This document shows, piece after piece, positions 26,259 through 34,302 of a stretch of 64,000 nucleotides of DNA (positions are counted from its first letter, which is position 1; each line of letters begins with the position of its first letter). The position numbers and the translations under genes are program-made. A model generated the notes under the pieces. It was given only the letters and a program-made list of their open reading frames with translations, searched no databases and was not told the DNA's origin. The stretch lies in the NCBI RefSeq assembly GCF_963677685.1, contig NZ_OY782186.1, forward strand, positions 2,728,001 through 2,792,000. The letters are read 5' to 3'. The DNA comes from an uncultured Bacteroides sp. Its GTDB lineage: Bacteria > Bacteroidota > Bacteroidia > Bacteroidales > Bacteroidaceae.

Positions 26259-27500
26259 ATGAATATGAACAACAAATTAACAGCAAACCAGCTGATAGAG
26301 CTGGAGAGTCATTACGGAGCTCATAATTATCATCCCCTTCCCGTTGTACTAGAACGTGGCGAAGGCGTTTACGTATGGGATGTTGATGGAAAACAATATT
26401 TTGATTTTCTATCAGCGTACTCTGCAGTCAACCAAGGACACTGTCATCCGTACATCATAAAGGCTTTAATAGAACAAGCCCAAAAACTAACGCTTACGTC
26501 TCGTGCATTTCATAACGATCGCTTAGGAATATACGAAGAATTTGCGACGAAGTATTTCGGGTATGATAAATTGCTGCCTATGAATACAGGTGCCGAAGCA
26601 GTGGAAACAGCTCTTAAGCTTTGTCGGAAATGGGGTTATGAAAAGAAAGGTCTTGAAAAAGAGAAGGGCACCATCATCGTATGTGAAGGCAACTTTCATG
26701 GCCGTACCATCAGTATCGTATCTTTCTCGGTTGATCCGGATGCCTACGGTGGATATGGTCCTTATACTCCCGGATTCAAAACAATACCTTATAATGATGT
26801 AGAAGCATTACAGCAAGCTTTAGAAGAAAACCCAAACATTGCAGGGTTCTTGGTGGAACCTATTCAAGGAGAAGCCGGGGTGTATGTACCCGAGGAAGGT
26901 TATCTAAAAAAGTGCTATGACCTTTGTAAAAAGCACAATGTGCTGTTTGTTGCCGATGAGGTGCAAACAGGTATTGCTCGTACCGGAAAACTATTAGCTT
27001 GTGATCATGAAGGAGTGCATCCAGACATATTGATCTTAGGGAAAGCCCTTTCGGGAGGAGCCTGTCCCGTGTCTGCTGTATTGGCTGATAATGCGATCAT
27101 GGACGTGATGCAACCAGGTCAACATGGTTCAACATTTGGTGGCAATCCGATAGCAGCTTCAGTAGCAATTGCTGCACTTGAAGTGGTTCAGAAGGAAGAA
27201 TTAGCTAAGAATGCCGAACGATTGGGAATCATTTTCAGACAAGAAATTCAAAAGTTGTGCGACACATCGAGCATCGCATTGTCTGTTCGCGGTAAAGGAT
27301 TGCTTAATGCAATGATCATCAATAATGAAAAACAGGAAGATTTGGCATGGGAAGTTTGCCTCAAACTGGCAGAAAATGGGCTTTTGGCCAAACCAACTCA
27401 CACCAATATCATTCGTTTTGCACCACCACTAGTCATCACCAAAGCTCAAGTACATGAATGTATAGAGATTATAAAACGTACAATCGCTGCATTCGAATAA
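26259..27500 (+). CDS. rocD: Ornithine--oxo-acid transaminase
   Basis: A 413-residue class III PLP-dependent aminotransferase. It shows [29 protein letters not shown] (N-terminal substrate loop), [33 protein letters not shown] (PLP Asp) and [17 protein letters not shown] (PLP Lys). It moves the delta-amino group of ornithine to 2-oxoglutarate, giving glutamate semialdehyde. It starts 6 bp after the citrulline hydrolase frame, so it is the last step of the arginine-to-glutamate route encoded by this operon. Confidence 0.95.
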   Translation: MNMNNKLTANQLIELESHYGAHNYHPLPVVLERGEGVYVWDVDGKQYFDFLSAYSAVNQGHCHPYIIKALIEQAQKLTLTSRAFHNDRLGIYEEFATKYFGYDKLLPMNTGAEAVETALKLCRKWGYEKKGLEKEKGTIIVCEGNFHGRTISIVSFSVDPDAYGGYGPYTPGFKTIPYNDVEALQQALEENPNIAGFLVEPIQGEAGVYVPEEGYLKKCYDLCKKHNVLFVADEVQTGIARTGKLLACDHEGVHPDILILGKALSGGACPVSAVLADNAIMDVMQPGQHGSTFGGNPIAASVAIAALEVVQKEELAKNAERLGIIFRQEIQKLCDTSSIALSVRGKGLLNAMIINNEKQEDLAWEVCLKLAENGLLAKPTHTNIIRFAPPLVITKAQVHECIEIIKRTIAAFE

Positions 27501-27504
27501 CATA

Positions 27505-27540
27505 ATAGCGCCGTGTATTCATTGAAGTGCACGGCGCTAT
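27505..27540 (+). terminator. Terminator after rocD
   Basis: A perfect 11-bp stem, ATAGCGCCGTG / CACGGCGCTAT, with a 14-nt loop starts 4 bp after the stop. It lies between convergent operons and may serve both. Confidence 0.8.
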
Positions 27541-27584
27541 CTCTATAAAAAATCTTTTCAGACTTAAAAAATCAACCTCTGTTT

Positions 27585-28655
27585 TTAATTAATTCGGGGT
27601 TTCACAAATCGATCCAAAGCACTAGTAAAGCTTAGACGAACAGGGAAAAGATAATGCCCTGCTTTTTCAGCAAAAGACTCTTCCTCCGATGGGCTCTCCA
27701 TTGATTTCAGTAAAGAATAATCAGCTGCATTAACAGCAAAATAACTCTCTTTTTCCAAACTAGTAATACGTAGTGTCCAATCAAACATATTGCCTATAAT
27801 TGAAGCAGCTTCCCGCTCCGGATTAAAAGAAGGAATATCTACCTTCTTTACTTGATAGGCTGTAGTAAGCACATAAAGAGAATGATTTTCATCCGTCATA
27901 AAAGCAAGAGTTTTACGATTTCGAAATTCTGTTATAAACAGATGTTTTAACTTTAGCGTATCAGGCAAATGTACCGCACGCACATAAGGACGACCTTTTA
28001 CTTGTTTTAGATGAAACAGTTGACGGTTGGCATCCAAAAGAACATAACCCTCATCATAATCTTTACGAGTAGTGGGATTTCCCTCTATTACCTTAGCAGG
28101 AAAATGAAAACCTTTCTTTTCTAATACTTCTGTAAAGTGAGCACTTTTCTTTTTTTTCAGCTTATTCGTTTCCATATCTACAAACTCAATGCCATGAGAG
28201 GTGATGCGAAACACATCCCCGGGCATCTCCAATTTCAATCGGCCGGACATTGATTCAAGTAACGGATAAAGTCCTATGCGAGGCGCATTTACATCAGTGG
28301 GTGAAATTTTGAATATAAAGTTTTCAATCTGTATTGAACGAGGGGTAACAGCAACTCCATTGATAGAATGAGGGAAGCGTTCATCCGACATTAATTGACG
28401 ATAATAGAATGTAGGTAATAAACTATCGACCTCTTCTTCAGTATATTTATTTCCAGCAAGATCACATCTCACTATTTCCTTACCCTTTGGTCCCTCTTGC
28501 CAAGCTGTCATCACAAAATCACCAATCAAGGGACTGTAAAGCACAAAAGCCGACTTGGATGGTTTTGCTGTAAAAAAATCATAGCACCAAGGCAACTGCC
28601 ACAACAGAAGAAGTATAAGAGTAAAGCCTAAAAATATTTTGCTAAAACGTATCAT
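27585..28655 (-). CDS. DUF4857 protein
   Basis: A 356-residue protein with an N-terminal hydrophobic anchor (FSKIFLGFTLILLLLWQLPW) and a large beta-rich extracytoplasmic part. Its content, including a SPLIGDFVMTAWQEGPKG stretch, matches DUF4857, found in Bacteroides next to ABC transporters. It is the last gene of the minus-strand operon that begins with the TonB receptor, 36 bp after the permease. It probably acts at the inner membrane with that transporter. Function unknown. Confidence 0.75.
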   Translation of the reverse strand: MIRFSKIFLGFTLILLLLWQLPWCYDFFTAKPSKSAFVLYSPLIGDFVMTAWQEGPKGKEIVRCDLAGNKYTEEEVDSLLPTFYYRQLMSDERFPHSINGVAVTPRSIQIENFIFKISPTDVNAPRIGLYPLLESMSGRLKLEMPGDVFRITSHGIEFVDMETNKLKKKKSAHFTEVLEKKGFHFPAKVIEGNPTTRKDYDEGYVLLDANRQLFHLKQVKGRPYVRAVHLPDTLKLKHLFITEFRNRKTLAFMTDENHSLYVLTTAYQVKKVDIPSFNPEREAASIIGNMFDWTLRITSLEKESYFAVNAADYSLLKSMESPSEEESFAEKAGHYLFPVRLSFTSALDRFVKPRIN

Positions 28656-28691
28656 GAATGGTTATTATTAAAGATAAATAAAGAAGAAACT

Positions 28692-29363
28692 TTAGTCTTG
28701 CTTACCTGCCTTAAAGCGTACTACAGAAAGCCAAGATAATGAAACAGAACAAACCGTGCAGATTATCAGCCAAGGAATAAACTGATTGTATGCTTCGGGA
28801 GTGGCCGACAGGAAATAAATACGCAGCAAAAGTACTGTTATCAATAAATTAACGATACGTCTTTTCCACGTAGGTTCAAGACAGATCCACGAAACAAGCA
28901 AATAGCTTGTCACCCCTGCAAGATACCACGGAACAGCTGTCAACAAAACATGCCTTTGCAACTCAACTGCCATTGCTCCTTGTAGATAAAGTTCCATTAA
29001 TAAAAAGTTAGCCATAAAGACGGCTACAAGTACCAATACTCCATAAAGTAACATGGCATTGATCATTCTTAATTGAGGATACGGAAGATGGAGTGTCAGC
29101 TTAAGACACTTGCGCTGCATCTCTGGAACAAACTGCACCACTGCCAGCAACAAACCCACTAACAAAGGGATGTATTGCAACAGGTCTATGAATATAACAT
29201 CGCGTGACAACATTACCTCCCAGATATGTGCGGCACCTTTTATATCAATCACCCTACTAATACGAAGCATCGAATATCCGGCAAAACCCATTGTTACCGC
29301 CACGGCCAAAAACAAATACCACTTCGTCTTTACCCATTCTTTATAAAATATAGCTTTGAACAT
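28692..29363 (-). CDS. ABC transporter permease subunit
   Basis: A 223-residue membrane protein with about six hydrophobic segments (for example WYLFLAVAVTMGFAGYSMLR, YIPLLVGLLLAVVQFVP, LYGVLVLVAVFMANFLLMEL). It follows the ATP-binding gene by 18 bp, so the two form an ABC-2-like export or import unit. The substrate is unknown; the operon context (TonB receptor, PepSY protein) suggests a metal or metal-chelate system. Confidence 0.78.
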   Translation of the reverse strand: MFKAIFYKEWVKTKWYLFLAVAVTMGFAGYSMLRISRVIDIKGAAHIWEVMLSRDVIFIDLLQYIPLLVGLLLAVVQFVPEMQRKCLKLTLHLPYPQLRMINAMLLYGVLVLVAVFMANFLLMELYLQGAMAVELQRHVLLTAVPWYLAGVTSYLLVSWICLEPTWKRRIVNLLITVLLLRIYFLSATPEAYNQFIPWLIICTVCSVSLSWLSVVRFKAGKQD

Positions 29364-29381
29364 ATTTTCTATCTTACACGA

Positions 29382-30266
29382 TTAATATTTACCTGTCAAC
29401 CCGATAAAGGCATCTTCCAGATTCACGTTTTCACTTTGCAGATTACTGTATGGCACCTGCCTGCTCTTAAGCGCACTTTCCACTTCTTCTAGAGAGAAAA
29501 AAGAGAACGTTTCCAATACATTCCTCATTATTGTAGGATGATAAAAACCCTCTATTTCAGGTAGCACATATTTCTCCGGTACATTCATTGTGATTTTCTT
29601 AACCTCATTCAATAGTTTCTCAATGGGATGTTGCATCAATATTTTACCATAATCCATGATGATGCAATCATCAATAAGGCGTTCCATATCCTGAATAATA
29701 TGTGAAGTGAGAAAAACCGTTTTATTTTCGGCCAAAGCATAGTCTCTCAAATAATCAACAAACAGGCGACGGTAACCCGGATCCAAACCTAACGAGAAAT
29801 CATCTAATACAAGCAATTCAGGATTCTGAGCAAGAATAAGCCCTAAAGCCACTTGAGAACGCTGTCCACACGACATGCGAGAGATACGCTGCCCCGGAGC
29901 GACCTTGAGTTTATTCATCAATTCATAATAAGCCTCTCTTCTCCAGTTAGGATAAAAAGAAGCATAAAACTTCTCAATCTGAGAAATCGTCATAAACTGA
30001 TATTGCACATGCCCCTCTATAAGCAGACCTATATTTGTCCGCAAGGCAGGAGTCATTCTTTGTATCTCCTGTCCGAAGATAAAGCACTCTCCCTCCTTTG
30101 GCTTCAGATAGCCACTCAATATATTTATCGTCGTCGTTTTACCTGTACCATTTTTACCAAGCAATCCCAATATTCGACCTTTAGGTACATTAAAACTTAG
30201 ATTTTCATAAATCAGTCTTTTGCCATAATAATGCGTCAGACCCTTACATTCAATAATATTTTCCAT
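29382..30266 (-). CDS. ABC transporter ATP-binding protein
   Basis: A 294-residue ATPase. Walker A is GLLGKNGTGKTTT, the Q-loop is around YQFMTISQIE, the signature is SRMSCGQRSQ, and Walker B is LLVLDDFSLGLDPGYRR. The residue after the Walker B Asp is Asp rather than the usual Glu, which may slow hydrolysis. The His switch is in FLTSHIIQDMERL. It powers the neighbouring permease. Confidence 0.9.
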   Translation of the reverse strand: MENIIECKGLTHYYGKRLIYENLSFNVPKGRILGLLGKNGTGKTTTINILSGYLKPKEGECFIFGQEIQRMTPALRTNIGLLIEGHVQYQFMTISQIEKFYASFYPNWRREAYYELMNKLKVAPGQRISRMSCGQRSQVALGLILAQNPELLVLDDFSLGLDPGYRRLFVDYLRDYALAENKTVFLTSHIIQDMERLIDDCIIMDYGKILMQHPIEKLLNEVKKITMNVPEKYVLPEIEGFYHPTIMRNVLETFSFFSLEEVESALKSRQVPYSNLQSENVNLEDAFIGLTGKY

Positions 30267-30293
30267 TATTTATTATTAAAATTATCTCCTATT

Positions 30294-30863
30294 TCAAAAA
30301 AAGAAGAGAAAAAGTAATGGTATCATGATACCTGCAATAAATTCTACTCCCCCTCTGCCCCAAAGTCCTTTACTCCCCTTAATCATCAGTATACCTGTAA
30401 AAGTGATAATAATAAGGCCGATAGCAAAAGCATCTGCAAAGAGCGTCCACCATTTCCCCGGATTGTAATGTAAGCGAGCCATTGCTCCAATTATATAACG
30501 CCGATGCAAAGCCTCATAGACAGCCTCCCCTGTTTTTATATTCACAACTAAAGAAGATCCTCCTTTAAGAAAGATCTTCATCAGGGAAGATTCGGGGAAA
30601 TAGTGTTTAGTATAATTTTTCTCTTCACCCAACGGCTTAAGAAGCGCCATCACCACCTGTTTATTAATCGCCTCTTTAGCAGGTAACATTTGCTGAATGA
30701 CATACGCTTTCCGTTCAACACTATATTGTGGATTAATACTTTGTCGATGATTCATCACAAGACCCGATATAGCATAAATAAGCAACATGCCGGAGAAGAA
30801 AAATGATAAATCCCGGTGTATATTACGACTCCATTTATAAAACTTGTTATTCAACAATTTCAT
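30294..30863 (-). CDS. PepSY-associated transmembrane protein
   Basis: A 189-residue inner-membrane protein. An N-terminal helix with NIHRDLSFFFSGMLLIYAISGLVMNH is typical of PepSY_TM proteins. A periplasmic PepSY-like segment follows (about 60-130, with SSLVVNIKTGEAVYEA), then helices FALGL.IITFTGILMI and FIAGIMIPLLFLFFF. Related proteins act with TonB receptors in siderophore or metal uptake as ferric reductase-like partners (for example XusC in Bacteroides). It overlaps the preceding lipoprotein gene by 17 bp. Confidence 0.82.
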   Translation of the reverse strand: MKLLNNKFYKWSRNIHRDLSFFFSGMLLIYAISGLVMNHRQSINPQYSVERKAYVIQQMLPAKEAINKQVVMALLKPLGEEKNYTKHYFPESSLMKIFLKGGSSLVVNIKTGEAVYEALHRRYIIGAMARLHYNPGKWWTLFADAFAIGLIIITFTGILMIKGSKGLWGRGGVEFIAGIMIPLLFLFFF

Positions 30864-31437
30864 AAGATGTAGCTTCTATATGATAAAAAGAGAGATACTC
30901 TTTGCCCTCTTTTGCCTTACGTTTAGCAATCTTTGATCGAAAATCGGCAATTCTTTTTTGTGGAGTATTAGCAGTTTCACCCCGAGCCTGTTTTTCTGTG
31001 CTACATCCCTGTTCACCTTTGCCGTGTTGTTCAGCAGCTTTTGCCTTCAACTTTTCTTCCCAGTTTTGAAGATACGCCTCATCAATACGATCTTCTACCA
31101 ACGTACCTGTTACACGAACGATACTGTTTACACATTTTTGTTCAAACTTGCCTACTTCTCCGGCTTCTATACGAATAGTTTGCGTATCATCACTTCCCAT
31201 CAAGAAAATTTTTCGTCCACCGTGCGCACATATATGGGTACAAACGCCTTCGACTACCACTTTCTGCTTTACAAGCGAGTCCGCTTTGGCAAGCAGTGAA
31301 TCAACTTCTAATACTGAAGAGATTTCTTCTTGATCAACAGGTTCTTGAGTTGTTTTTTTAGTCTTGTTTCCGCATGAAATAATAATCGTTCCTGCAACAA
31401 ATATTGCAGCCCATAGCATGTAATGTTTTCTTTTCAT
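30847..31437 (-). CDS. OB-fold-like lipoprotein
   Basis: A 196-residue lipoprotein (signal peptide ending TIIISC, Cys ~22). Residues ~50-120 read like an OB-fold: LVKQKVVVEGVCTHICAHGG ... IFLMGSDDTQTIRIEA ... IVRVTGTLVEDRI. A conserved-looking C-x3-C-x-H cluster (CTHICAH) could bind metal or be redox-active. A basic, coiled segment (QKRIADFRSKIAKRKAKEG) follows. It lies in the TonB operon and overlaps the PepSY gene, which supports a role with metal or redox chemistry. Function inferred only from context. Confidence 0.68.
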   Translation of the reverse strand: MKRKHYMLWAAIFVAGTIIISCGNKTKKTTQEPVDQEEISSVLEVDSLLAKADSLVKQKVVVEGVCTHICAHGGRKIFLMGSDDTQTIRIEAGEVGKFEQKCVNSIVRVTGTLVEDRIDEAYLQNWEEKLKAKAAEQHGKGEQGCSTEKQARGETANTPQKRIADFRSKIAKRKAKEGKEYLSFYHIEATSYEIVE

Positions 31438-31468
31438 TTCTCTTAATTTATTAAAGTAATTATTCGTT

Positions 31469-32995
31469 TTAGAAAGTCAGGCCGATCCCTGCTTGCAGAT
31501 GATTCAATGTTCCGGACTCTTTATAAGCAGCATGTTTCCAACTTAAAGAAGCAAAAAGCGTTTTGTTACCAACCAATAAATGGTCGTAACGGCAAGAGAG
31601 CCCCAAATGTGCGAAGCTATCTTTCAGATAAGTATAATTCTGAAAAACAGTCATTCCCACAGCACTCTGCAAATTCAATCCATTCAACAGATAATCCGCA
31701 CTAAGATTACTATCATAACCTAAAGATAGATCAGCCTGAAGTAATCCGCCTTTTACAGGAAAGGAAGCATTAGATTTCATTCCAAGTCTCAAAGTAGTCC
31801 ATTCCATAGAGCGTTCAGGTATCTTATAAGCCGTCTTTTCCCATGAAAAACCGACAAATGGCAAAATACTCCAAGTTCTATTTCGCTTATCAGAATTACT
31901 ACTCAATATTCCGGTAAGTGTCAGATCCATTTGTTTATCGGTATATTGCTTTAAACGACTGATAATGGGATAGCTTCCCCCAGAAGGATCACCGAAGATA
32001 TTTTCTTTTCCACTGTTCAAGCGTCCTAAAGCCTCCAGTCGAGCTCCAAGCAAAAGCTTTTTATAAGATGTAAGCCAAGCCAGTTCAAACGAGGCAGTAT
32101 TCTTATTCATTTTTACAATCGGAGCATAGTTAATGCTGCTCAAAAGCTTTTCAAGAGCAAAATGATTCACTTGAAACGATGCTGACAAACCATTTTGTGC
32201 TCTCGGTAGCAAATCAAAGCCAACCCCAACTCCTTTTCCTTTATAAGTAGAAGAAAACTGATTACCTGCAAAGCGAACATAATCCATCCCTAGACCTAAC
32301 ATCTGATAAACAGATGTGGAACCCAAGTCACTATAGAAACTAATGTTGCTATCTTGATTGTACTTACGCAAGAAAAGAGAGAATCCTAAATAATGAGTAT
32401 CGGATAAAGCTCTGCTTACACCAAGAGTGGCATTAATATCTGAGATCACATTTTTAGGCCGAGGATCTTTCTGACGGTAATAGATCGCTGCCCTATAATC
32501 TAAAGAGGCTCCAACTGTCCACTTGCCAATTTCACGAGCATATCCTCCCATAAAAGAGTACTCTTCTCCATCCATACTCCCTCCAATGGAATCCGCAGTA
32601 ACATAAGGAGCAATCACTCCATAATCAGAAGTTTCATTCCAAAGTACATTACCTCGATGTTCCTTATGGTAGCCGGCACGTCCAAACACACGTACCTTGT
32701 CTGAAAAACGGAGAAACGATTCGGTTTGAACACCCATAGTCTTGCCCCCATCTCCCTCTTCTGCCAAGAATGCTCGTCCTCTATCTTCCCAATCGGCATT
32801 TACTGAAAGAGAAGAAAGAGAAAAATCCTGTAAATGATAATTCAATGCCGGATTTACGTATACTTGCCTCCTGAATCGCTGTACAGGTGAGAAAGAGTGA
32901 ACAATTTTCCGTTGAATGTCCAATGTATCTCCTGCCTGAGCAAAAGTGGACAAGACAATAGAGAGTAAAAAGAATATAAGACAGCGTAATCTCAT
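31469..32995 (-). CDS. DUF6850 outer-membrane beta-barrel protein
   Basis: A 508-residue protein with a signal peptide (FFLLSIVLSTFAQAGD) followed by alternating amphipathic strands ending in aromatic residues, and a C-terminal strand LQAGIGLTF with the terminal Phe of outer-membrane barrels. Its length and context (between DUF4876 and a small lipoprotein, after a TonB receptor) match DUF6850. It probably assists the receptor or forms a separate pore. Gaps to the neighbours are under 35 bp. Confidence 0.75.
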   Translation of the reverse strand: MRLRCLIFFLLSIVLSTFAQAGDTLDIQRKIVHSFSPVQRFRRQVYVNPALNYHLQDFSLSSLSVNADWEDRGRAFLAEEGDGGKTMGVQTESFLRFSDKVRVFGRAGYHKEHRGNVLWNETSDYGVIAPYVTADSIGGSMDGEEYSFMGGYAREIGKWTVGASLDYRAAIYYRQKDPRPKNVISDINATLGVSRALSDTHYLGFSLFLRKYNQDSNISFYSDLGSTSVYQMLGLGMDYVRFAGNQFSSTYKGKGVGVGFDLLPRAQNGLSASFQVNHFALEKLLSSINYAPIVKMNKNTASFELAWLTSYKKLLLGARLEALGRLNSGKENIFGDPSGGSYPIISRLKQYTDKQMDLTLTGILSSNSDKRNRTWSILPFVGFSWEKTAYKIPERSMEWTTLRLGMKSNASFPVKGGLLQADLSLGYDSNLSADYLLNGLNLQSAVGMTVFQNYTYLKDSFAHLGLSCRYDHLLVGNKTLFASLSWKHAAYKESGTLNHLQAGIGLTF

Positions 32996-33014
32996 TTTTA
33001 TTATTTAAATATTG

Positions 33015-34268
33015 CTATTCGTTATTAGCCAAAGAAGGAGCAGTTGCCGGAATAAAGTCGACAGATGAGTTATTGGTATCTAGAAGAACTTCCCGATTAT
33101 CAGCGGTAGTATATGATACTTTACGCCTCACTCCTTTACCCAGATTTTCTTTAACCGTATTATTCAGGCCAAAATAAGTAAATCCCATATCAAGAGAAGG
33201 TGAAGTAACATTCCAAACATAAGAGTTCTTAGGACTAAGATTTACCGCATCAATAATCCAGTCATTGGGGATATAATACGCCACATAATTTTTGCTTATT
33301 TTACCGGTACGCAACATATAGTTATAAGTATAGGTATAGTTAGCAAGATATTCTTCACTACTTACGCCTAACCGAGATAAAGTGTATGCTTTCACTCCCT
33401 GTTTGTTAAGTGCCCAAATGGTCTTAGTATAGTTATACAGCATATTCAAATTAGCTACTAAAGGGTTATCAGGATCGGGATAGCTACTACTAGTTGATGC
33501 TGTGTACCATTCAAAATCGGCATTGCTCAAATCAAACGAATTACTATTTGCTTCTGTATGATTAATAGCATTATCACAAACAATAATAGACTTACCCGGT
33601 AATACAGGATGTTCTGTTCCATTACCCGGTATCATGGCTACTACCTGTACAGTCACCACTTCATCCATCTTATTCGGATTATAATCATGTTTTAAGGTCG
33701 TGGTAAATTTTGATTCAGAAATCACTAAACCGTCCGCATAAAGAGTCTCATCAGAGTTATTGTATATCCGGATATACTGATCACCATTATACTGTTTAGT
33801 TGTACCGGGTATGTGGGTTCCTACTCCATAAATTTCGGCAATCACAAAATTATTCTTCGCGTTTACCAAATAAACTTTCAGATTGAGAGTATAGTTATCT
33901 CCTACAATCTCCAAGTTTTGCTGTGATCCCTGTAATGATTCAGTTATAGTCTCTTCTTTCTCCACCGTTTTACCATCAACAACCACGTTCGTTTTTTGAA
34001 CATAAGAAGCTTTACCGGAAAACGAAACATTATATAATCCGTCGGGAAGTTGAGCGGTAGCCGCATTGGAATAAGCTGTAGTAACAGCCGTACCTGTTGT
34101 AACATTAGTAAAAGTAAAATTCCCGGAAGAGACTGATATATTTTCAATATCAGTGGATAAGTCCAAGCCTAAAGAGACTTCAGATGTACTTACATCATCA
34201 CTACTACAAGCTGTAAAAGTCAGCATTAGCATCGTAAACAACGCAAAAAAGGCATAGTTAATTTTCAT
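33015..34268 (-). CDS. DUF4876 lipoprotein
   Basis: A 417-residue lipoprotein (MKINYAFFALFTMLMLTFTAC, Cys ~21). An N-terminal carboxypeptidase-regulatory-like beta domain (TVTTAYSNAATAQLPDGLYNVSFSGKAS type) is followed by a lamin-tail/DUF4876 part with YIRIYNNSDETLYADGLVISES. It follows the TonB receptor by 34 bp, so it is probably its surface or periplasmic partner lipoprotein that binds the ligand. Confidence 0.8.
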   Translation of the reverse strand: MKINYAFFALFTMLMLTFTACSSDDVSTSEVSLGLDLSTDIENISVSSGNFTFTNVTTGTAVTTAYSNAATAQLPDGLYNVSFSGKASYVQKTNVVVDGKTVEKEETITESLQGSQQNLEIVGDNYTLNLKVYLVNAKNNFVIAEIYGVGTHIPGTTKQYNGDQYIRIYNNSDETLYADGLVISESKFTTTLKHDYNPNKMDEVVTVQVVAMIPGNGTEHPVLPGKSIIVCDNAINHTEANSNSFDLSNADFEWYTASTSSSYPDPDNPLVANLNMLYNYTKTIWALNKQGVKAYTLSRLGVSSEEYLANYTYTYNYMLRTGKISKNYVAYYIPNDWIIDAVNLSPKNSYVWNVTSPSLDMGFTYFGLNNTVKENLGKGVRRKVSYTTADNREVLLDTNNSSVDFIPATAPSLANNE

Positions 34269-34302
34269 ATCTATTCTATATTTAAATGACTAATAATTAT
34301 TT

